Shown here: in pieces, positions 57,394 to 64,000 of the stretch | Layout of the letters: each line of letters opens with the position of its first letter | Position numbering within the stretch: the first letter of the stretch is position 1 | Origin: Cymbidium sinense | Taxonomy: Eukaryota; Streptophyta; Magnoliopsida; Asparagales; Orchidaceae | Assembly: GCA_021442155.1 (NCBI GenBank) | Contig: CM038214.1 | Coordinates: forward strand, 314,061,001 to 314,125,000 | Direction: 5' to 3' | DNA length: 64,000 bases | Program-made: the position numbers and the translations under genes | The notes under the pieces: generated by a model | Database searches by the model: none | Told to the model about the DNA's origin: nothing | What the model saw: only the letters and a program-made list of their open reading frames with translations

Positions 57394-60300
57394 ATGATTT
57401 ATAGTTATTTTATGGTTTACGGTTTAGGGTTTAGGGTTAGTTTAGGATTTAGAGTTTAGGGTTTAAGGTTAGGGGTTTAAGATTTAGGTTGTAGGTTAAA
57501 AGTTTAGAGTTTAGAGTTTTAGGAGGTTTAGGGTTTTGGAGCTTTTGGATTTAGGGTTTTAGGTTTTAGGGAGTTTTAGGATTTGGTTTAGGGTTTAGGG
57601 TTTAGGGTTTGTTGGTTTGAGGGTTGGGATTAGTGTTTGGGGTTTTAGGTTTAGGTTGAGGTTTGGATTTTTAAAAAAAATTCTGGTTTATTTAGTTTAT
57701 TTTTTTGTTTATTTAAGGTTCAAACTAGTTTTTTTAATTCTTTTATTTTTAAAGTTTAATCTTCATTGTTTTATTTGAGTGGTTTTTAGTTTATTTTTTA
57801 GGTTTAAGTTTATTTTTAGTTGAGTTTATTTTATTTTATTTTTTAGGTTTATGTTTATTTTTATTTTTAGGTTTATGTTTTGGTTTTATTTTAGGTTTAG
57901 TTTAGGTTTATTTTTTAGTTTAGGTTTAGTTTATTTTTTCTTATTATTTTATATTTAATTTAGGTTTAGGTTTAGTTTATTTTAGGTATAGGTTTATGTT
58001 TTATTTATTTTAGTTTACTTTATTTCTATTTTAGGTTTAGGTTTTTTTTTAATTTAGGGTTTAGGTTTTCTTTTTTAATTATTTTTTGGTTTTTTGGGTT
58101 TTTAGGTTTAGGTTTTATTTAGTTTTTATTTTTTTAGATTTTATTTTTATTTTATTCTTAGATTCTTTAATTATTTTAGTTTGTTTTATTTTATTATTTT
58201 ATTTTAGTTTATTTTTATTTATTATTTTATTTCATTTGTAGGTTTAGGTGATGCTTTTAGTTTAGGATTTTATTTTTTTTTAATTTTTTTATTTACACTT
58301 AAGCTTTCTTAATAATTTTAATTTTTAGCTTTTATTTAGTTTAGATTTAGGTATTTAGGGTTTAGAGTTTAGGGTTTAGGGTTTAGGATTTTTGGGTTTA
58401 GGGTTTATGTTTAGGGTTTATGGTTTAGGGTTTATTATTTAAGCTTTCTAGTTTTGGGTTTTTAGGGATTAGGGTATAGAGTTAGCTTAGGGTTTAGGGT
58501 TATTTTCAGGTTTAGGGTTTAAGCTTTAAGGTTTAAGGTTTAGGGTTTTTAGGGTTTAGTATTTAGGGTTTAGGGTTTAGGGCTAGTTTATAGTTTAGGG
58601 TTTAGGCTTTTATGGTTTATGGTTTAGGGTTTAGGGTTAAGGTTAGGGTTTAGGTTTAAGGATTAGGGTTTTAATGTTTAGGGTTTAGGGTTAGTTTAGG
58701 GTTTATGGTTGTTGGTTTAGGGTTTAGGATTAGTTTTTGGATTTAGGGTTTAGTATTTAGGGTTTAGGGTTTAGGGTTTTAAAAAATAAAATTAAGTAAA
58801 GTGATAGGTTTAGGTTTATTTAGTTTATTTTTTTCTTTATTTTAGTTTGTTTTATTTTTTATTTTTATGTAGGTTTAGTTTTTATTTTTATTTAGCTTAG
58901 TTTATTTATTTTAGGTTTATTTATTTTAGTTTAGGTTTTTATTTTAGTTTATTTTTTAGGTTTAGGTTTTATGTTTTAGTTTATTTTTTATTTACTTTTT
59001 TAGGTTTAGGTTTTATTTTTAATTTTTAGGTTAAGGTTAAGGTTTTTATTTTATATTTTTCGGTTTAGGTTTTAGGTCATTATTTTAGGTTTATTTTTAG
59101 GTTTTATTTTTTGTTTAAGTTTAGGTTTATTTTTAGTTTATTTTACTTTATTTAGTTTAGGTTTTATGTTTAGTTTATTTTAGGTTTAGGTTTAGGTTTT
59201 ATTTTTTTTTAGTTTAGGTTTAGGTTTATTTTATTTTCTTTATTTTTGGTTTAGGGTTTTTTCTTAGTTTACAGTTTAGGTTTTATTTTTTATTTATTTT
59301 TAGGTTTATTTTTTATGTTTAGGTTTTTATTTAGTTTTTATTTTAATTTATTTTAGGTTTATTTTTTTTAATTTTATGTTTAGTTTTTATTTTATTTAGG
59401 TTTTTTATTTTTAGGTTTATTTTATTTTTTTAGTTTAGTTTAGGTTTTTCATTATTATTTTATTTTTGTTTAGTTTTAATTTTTTATTTTACTTTATTTT
59501 TACATTTAAGTTTAGGTTGAGGTTTAGGTTTAGGTTTTAGTTTAGGTTATTATTTTATTTTATTTTATTTGAGTTTAAGTTTTATTTTTATTTTTTTTAG
59601 GTTTTATTTAGTTTAGGTTTACGTTTTTAGGTTTTTGGGGTTTAGGGTTTAGGGTTTAGGGTTCATGGTTTATGGTTTAAGGTTTTTAGTTTAGGTTTAC
59701 TTAGGGTTGTAATTTTAGGGTTTAAGGTTTATTTAGGGTTTAGGTTTAGTGTTTAGTTTAGGGTAGAGTTTTGCAAGGTTTAGAGGTTTAGGGATGTAGT
59801 TTTAAGGTTTATGGTTTAGGGTTGTTAGTTTTTTTATTTGTTATTATTTTTTCTATTTTTATTTTTTTAAATTTGGTAAACTACTGGGTTTGGGTTTATT
59901 TAGTTTATTTATTTTTTATTTTCATTTAGGTTTACTTTTATTTTTATTTAGTTTAGTTAATTTATTTTAAGTTCATTTATTTTAATTTATTTTTTAGCTT
60001 TAGGTTTAGGTTTAGTTTTATTTTTATTTTATATTTTAGGTTTAGGTTTTATTTCTTATTTTAAGTTTAGTTTAAGGTTTTTATTTTATTTTTCTTAGGT
60101 TTAGGATTTAGGATTTTATTGTAAGTTTATTTTTAGGTATTATTTTTTAGTTTAGTTTTTGGTTTATTTTTGTTTCATTTTATTTTATTTAGAGTTTAGG
60201 TTTAGGTTTAGTTTATTTTAGGTTTAGCTTTAGCTTTTATATATTTTAGTTTAGTTTATTTTAGTTAAAGTTTTGGTTTATTTTGTTTTTATTTTAGGTT

Positions 60301-60864
60301 TAGTTTTTTTTTAGTTTAGGGATTAGGTTTTAACTTTTATCTATCTTTAAGTTTATTTTTTAGATTAGGTTTTTATTTAGTTTTTATTATATTTTATTTA
60401 GGTCTATTTAATTTTTATTTTAGGTTTAATTTTTATTTTATTTTAGTTTTTTATTTTTTAGTTTAGTTTAGGTTTTTATTTATTTTATTTTAGTTTAGTT
60501 TACATTTTTTATTTTATTTCTTTTCAGGTTTAGGTTTAGGTTTAGGTTTAGGTTTAGATTTAGGTTTTAGTTTATGTTTTTTTTCACTTTATTTTGGTTT
60601 ATGTTTTTTTATTTTTTTTATTTTTATGTTTTATTTTGCTTAGGTTTAGGTTTTTAGGTTTTTAGGGTTTAGGGTTAAGGGTTTAGGGTTTAGGGTTTTA
60701 GGGTTTAGGGCTTTGTGTTTTGGGTTTTGGGTTTAGTGTTTAGTGTTTAGGGTTAGGGTTTTTTTTAAATTTTTTGTATTATTTTTTATTTTTAGGGTTT
60801 AAGGTTTAGGGTTTATGATTTAGAGTTTAGATTTTAGGTTTATGGTTCAAGTTTTAGTTTAGGG

Positions 60865-61318
60865 TTTTTTTTAGCAGAGAATAAATTTAGATTCAACATT
60901 TCTTCTTTTCCATTTCATCAACCAAGTAACACACTGACTTTTCTATGACATAAGCGAAGACATAAATAAAAAATGAGCTCCCATAGAGCAAATCAAAAAC
61001 CCTAGATAACTAGAACCATCTTTACAGTAAAGACATGGTTCTGTAAGCAATAGATCAGATTGGTCCTCCTTCAGTTTCCCTAGTTCCCATCAGAACCACC
61101 CCAGCCTCTCGAGTAGCAAGATCCACCATCATATCCCCAATCTCTCCCTCGGCGTAACCTCATCGCTCCTCCCACCTCCATAACCCCTTTCAGACCACCA
61201 CCTCAATATCCATGAGCACCTTAGATCCCCACCACCTGCGATAGCTTGCCTCCTCCCCTCCGGTAAATCTTGGCCGAGCTTGGTTGATGTTCTGTCGTCA
61301 TGCTTCTACCCATTCTTA
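60865..61318 (-). pseudogene. GRP mRNA retrocopy 8
   Basis: Same fragment, heavily reduced between 61155 and 61290. The minus strand begins at 61318 with the shared CCCATTCTTAGGGTTT junction. The terminus near 61075-61095 reads GN-stop-GN with a TGA, and the 3' UTR ends at a T run at 60865-60871. Confidence 0.8.
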
Positions 61319-62713
61319 GGGTTTAGGTTTAGGTTTCAATTTGTTTTTAATTTATTTAGTTACTTTAGATTTAGGTTTAGGTTTTGGGGTTTAGGTTTTA
61401 GGGTTTAGGGTTAGGGTTAGGGTTTAGGGTTTAGGGTTTAGGTTTTATGGTTTAAGGTTTAGGGTTTAGTGTTTAGGGTTTTAGGGCTACTGCCTTTAGG
61501 GTTTAGGGTTTAGGGTTAGAGTTTAGGGTTTAAGGTTTAGGATTTAAGGTTTAGGGTTTAGGGTTTTAGGATTTAGGGTTTTAGGGTTTAGGGTTTAGGG
61601 TTTTGGTTTAGGTTTAAGTTTAGGTTTAAATTGGGTAGGTTTAGGGTTTAGGTTGGATTAGGGTTTAGGTTTTAAGGTTTAGGTTTAGTGTTTAGGTTTT
61701 AGTTTTGATTTTGGGTTTAGATTTATAGTTTAGGGTTTTAGTTTAGGGTTTAGGTTTAGGATTTAGGGTTTAAAGTTTTAGGGTTTATGGTTTAGGATTT
61801 AGGGTTGTAGGTTTAGGGTTTAGGGTTAGTTTTAGGGTTTAAGGTTCAGGGTTAGGGTTTTTCTATTTTTTAATTTTTTTAAATGAAGTCAACTCGTAGG
61901 TCTAGGTTTATTTAGTTTATTTTTTATTTATTTTGGTTTTATTTATTTTTATTTTGATTTAGTTTTATTTTTATTTTTATTCAGTTTAGTTTATTTATTT
62001 TAAGTTTATTTATTTTAGTTTAGGTTATTATTTTTTACATTGAGGTTTAGGTTTAGGTTTAATTTTTAGTTTAATTTTTTTTGTCTTATAGGTTTAGGTT
62101 CTATTTTTTATTTTTAGGTTTAGGTTTAGCTTTTTATTTTAGTTTTTTAGGTTTAGGTTTTTGGTTTTTATTTTAGGTTTATTTTTAGGTTTTATTTCTT
62201 AATTTAGGTTTAGGTTTATTTTTAGTTTATTATATTTTATTTAGTTTATGTTTAGGATTAGATTTAGTTTATTTTAATTTTAGTTTTAGGTTTTATATAT
62301 TTTAGTTTAGGTTTAGTCCTATTTTATTTTAATTTTAGGTTTAGGTTTTTTTTAGCTTAGGGTTTAAATTTTATTTTTAATTTATTTTTAGGTTTATTAT
62401 TTAGGTTTAGATTTTTATTTAGTTTTTAGTTTAGTTTAGGTTTTTATTTAATTTATTTTAGTTTAGTTTAGGTATTTTTATTTATTTTATTTTTAGGTTT
62501 TATTTAGTTTAGGTTTAGGTTTTTAGCTTTTTTGGGTTTAGGGTTAGTTTAGGGTTTTCTTTTTTTTAGGTTTAGGGTGTGGGGTTTAGGTTTTAGGGTT
62601 TACTATTTAGGGTTTAGGGTATTAGTGTTTAGGGTTTAGGGTTTAGGGTTTGGGGTTTAGGTTTTAGGTTTAGGGTTCAGGTTTTAGTTTAGGGTTTAGG
62701 GTTTAGGGTTTTA

Positions 62714-63204
62714 TTTTTTTTAACAGAGAATAAATTCATATTCAACATTTCTTCTTTTCTATTTCATCAACCAAGTAACAAACCAAGTATTCTAAGACAC
62801 AAGAGATGACATAGATAAAAAATGAGCATGCATAAAGAAAATAATAAACCTTAAACAATTAGAGTCCTCTCTACTGTAGAGACACAATTCCATAAGCAGT
62901 AGAATGAATCGAGCATTCTTTAGTTTCTCTAGTTCCCATCAGAACCTCCCCGGCCTCTCGAGTTGCGGGATCCACCATAATATCCCTGATCTCTCCCTCC
63001 GCCACCACCACGACTGTAACATCCATCGCTCCTCCCACCTCCATAACCACCACTACTTTGACCACCACCTCCATATCCACCAGCACCTCCAGATCCCCCA
63101 CCACCACTGCAATAACCATCGCCTCTGCCTTCACCTCCACATCCAAATCTAGACTGAGCCTGGTTGACAGTGATGTTCCCGTCGTCAAAGTTCTGCCCAT
63201 TCTT
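62714..63204 (-). pseudogene. GRP mRNA retrocopy 9 (best preserved)
   Basis: The clearest copy, about 490 bp. The minus strand opens KNGQNFDDGNITVNQAQSRF at 63204-63140, then CGGEGRGDGYCSGGGGSGG, AGGYGGGGQSSGGYGGG, SYSRGGGGGRD-like text, GSRNSRGRGGSDGN and a stop where Trp is expected, followed by RN and TAA near 62920. The 3' UTR and A tail (T-rich at 62714-62720) follow. The source protein is a small RRM plus Gly-rich protein; the NITVNQAQSR segment is the end of its RRM. Confidence 0.87.
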
Positions 63205-63678
63205 AGGGTTTAGATTTAGGTTTATTAGGTTGTAGGGTTTAGGTTTATTTTTTAATTTATTTAGTAACTTTAAGTTTAAGTTTAGGGTTTTGGGTTTAGG
63301 GTTTAGGACTAGGTTAGGGTTTAGGGTTTAGGGTTTAGGGTTTAGGGTTAGGGTTTAGGGTTTAAGGTTTTTTAAGGTTTAGGGTTTAGGGTTTTGAATT
63401 TAGGGTTTAGGGTTTAGAGTTTAGGTTTGTAGATTTTAGGGTTTAGGGTTTAAGGTTTTAGGGTTTAAGGTTTAGGGTTTAGGGTTTTAGGGTTTAGCAT
63501 ATAGGGTTTAGGGTTGAAGGTTTAGGGTTTAGGGTTTAAGGTTTTAGGGTTTATTATCATTATTTTAGGTTTGTGGTAAGGTTAGTTTTAGGGTTTGTGC
63601 TTAAGGTTCTAGTGATTTGTGGCTTACAATTTTGGTGATTGTGGGTTAGATATTTTTAGAGTTTAGTGTCAGGTTTAG

Positions 63679-64000
63679 GGTTTAGTTGACCAATTTAAGA
63701 TAATTGTAGGCTTTGGTTTCAATTTATTTGGATTTGGTTTTATTTAGGCCAACTTGAAGCTTTAGGTCAGTTTGGGCTAAGTAGGTCAGTTGGGTTTAAT
63801 TAGGTTCAATTGGGTCCAATCATGGCTTTGGTAAAGTTCAACAATTAATTTGGAATGAACTTGAGCCATTGGTTGCAATCAATTTGGTCAACTTGGGCCA
63901 AGTGGGCCAAGTGGGTTTGGTTTGACTCAATTCAAGTTATTCAAAAAATTGATTTTGATTTGGTATGAATCATTGGTTTCAAGGGATTTGGCTTAGTTGC
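63679..64000 (-). mobile_element. TTGGTCAA-rich LTR fragment (copy 3)
   Basis: Collinear with 285-650: shared GTTTAGTTGACCAATT, TTGTAGGCTTTGGTTTCAAT, GGCTTTGG with AAGTTCAA, GATTGAACTTGAGCCA-like text and GTATGAATCATTGGTTTCAA. It starts at a position inside the LTR, directly after telomere-like repeats, and runs off the window. Confidence 0.75.

Larger units (their letters stand above)
56560..63678. repeat. Telomere-like composite satellite, array 3
   Basis: Same architecture as array 1. T-rich units run from about 57680 to 58350, 58788 to 59640, 59870 to 60670 and 61880 to 62535, each followed by TTTAGGG-type tracts (best tracts near 61390-61610 and 63290-63540). Three GRP retrocopies are embedded. 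The right edge passes into LTR sequence at GTTTAGTTGACC (63679). No other genes seen. Confidence 0.9.

Overview
The window looks like repeat-dominated nuclear DNA of a flowering plant. The evidence is degenerate TTTAGGG (plant-type telomeric) arrays, Ty3/gypsy elements with the plant Tat-lineage order (gag, protease, RT, RNase H, an extra archaeal-type RNase H, integrase), an L1-type LINE with a plant DUF4283-like ORF1 and terminal RNase H, and fragments of a plant glycine-rich RNA-binding protein. I found no intact host gene, no tRNA or rRNA and no CRISPR array. Every coding remnant I recognise carries stops, frameshifts or deletions. The species cannot be read from the sequence.

Layout, left to right. 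1-1674: terminal part of a long TTGGTCAA-rich LTR. 1675-6171: plus-strand Tat copy A, with an internal 0.9 kb tandem duplication and no integrase core. 6172-6271: 100 N. 6272-16700: telomere-like array with five glycine-rich-protein (GRP) retrocopies. 16703-22480: plus-strand Tat copy B, the most complete. 22490-28070: minus-strand Tat element D (degenerate gag, a leader with a striking hairpin array, a primer-binding-site-like motif), followed by its probable LTR at 28082-35528. 35529-42845: minus-strand LINE. 42846-48587: second telomere-like array, then a truncated GRP copy (48588-48862) fused to Tat copy C (48863-55140). 55240-56560: AT-rich satellite of about 345 bp. 56560-63678: third telomere-like array with three GRP retrocopies. 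63679-64000: the TTGGTCAA LTR again.

The most notable structure is the composite telomere-like satellite. It is not plain telomere sequence: short TTTAGGG tracts alternate with a recurring T-rich unit of about 0.65-0.85 kb, and at least nine copies of the same 5'-truncated, poly(A)-tailed 3' end of a GRP mRNA sit in it, all in one orientation. Eight share the same 5' breakpoint, which points to one retroposition event amplified with the array. The second is the hairpin array in the leader of element D, where a conserved 10-nt loop sits between arms that change from unit to unit yet stay complementary.

Mosaic junctions (telomere-like to gag, telomere-like to LTR, GRP copy to Tat copy C) and the same LTR edge at the same protease site in copies A and B suggest that the block grew by segmental duplication and illegitimate recombination. 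The N gap at one junction means part of the order may reflect assembly.
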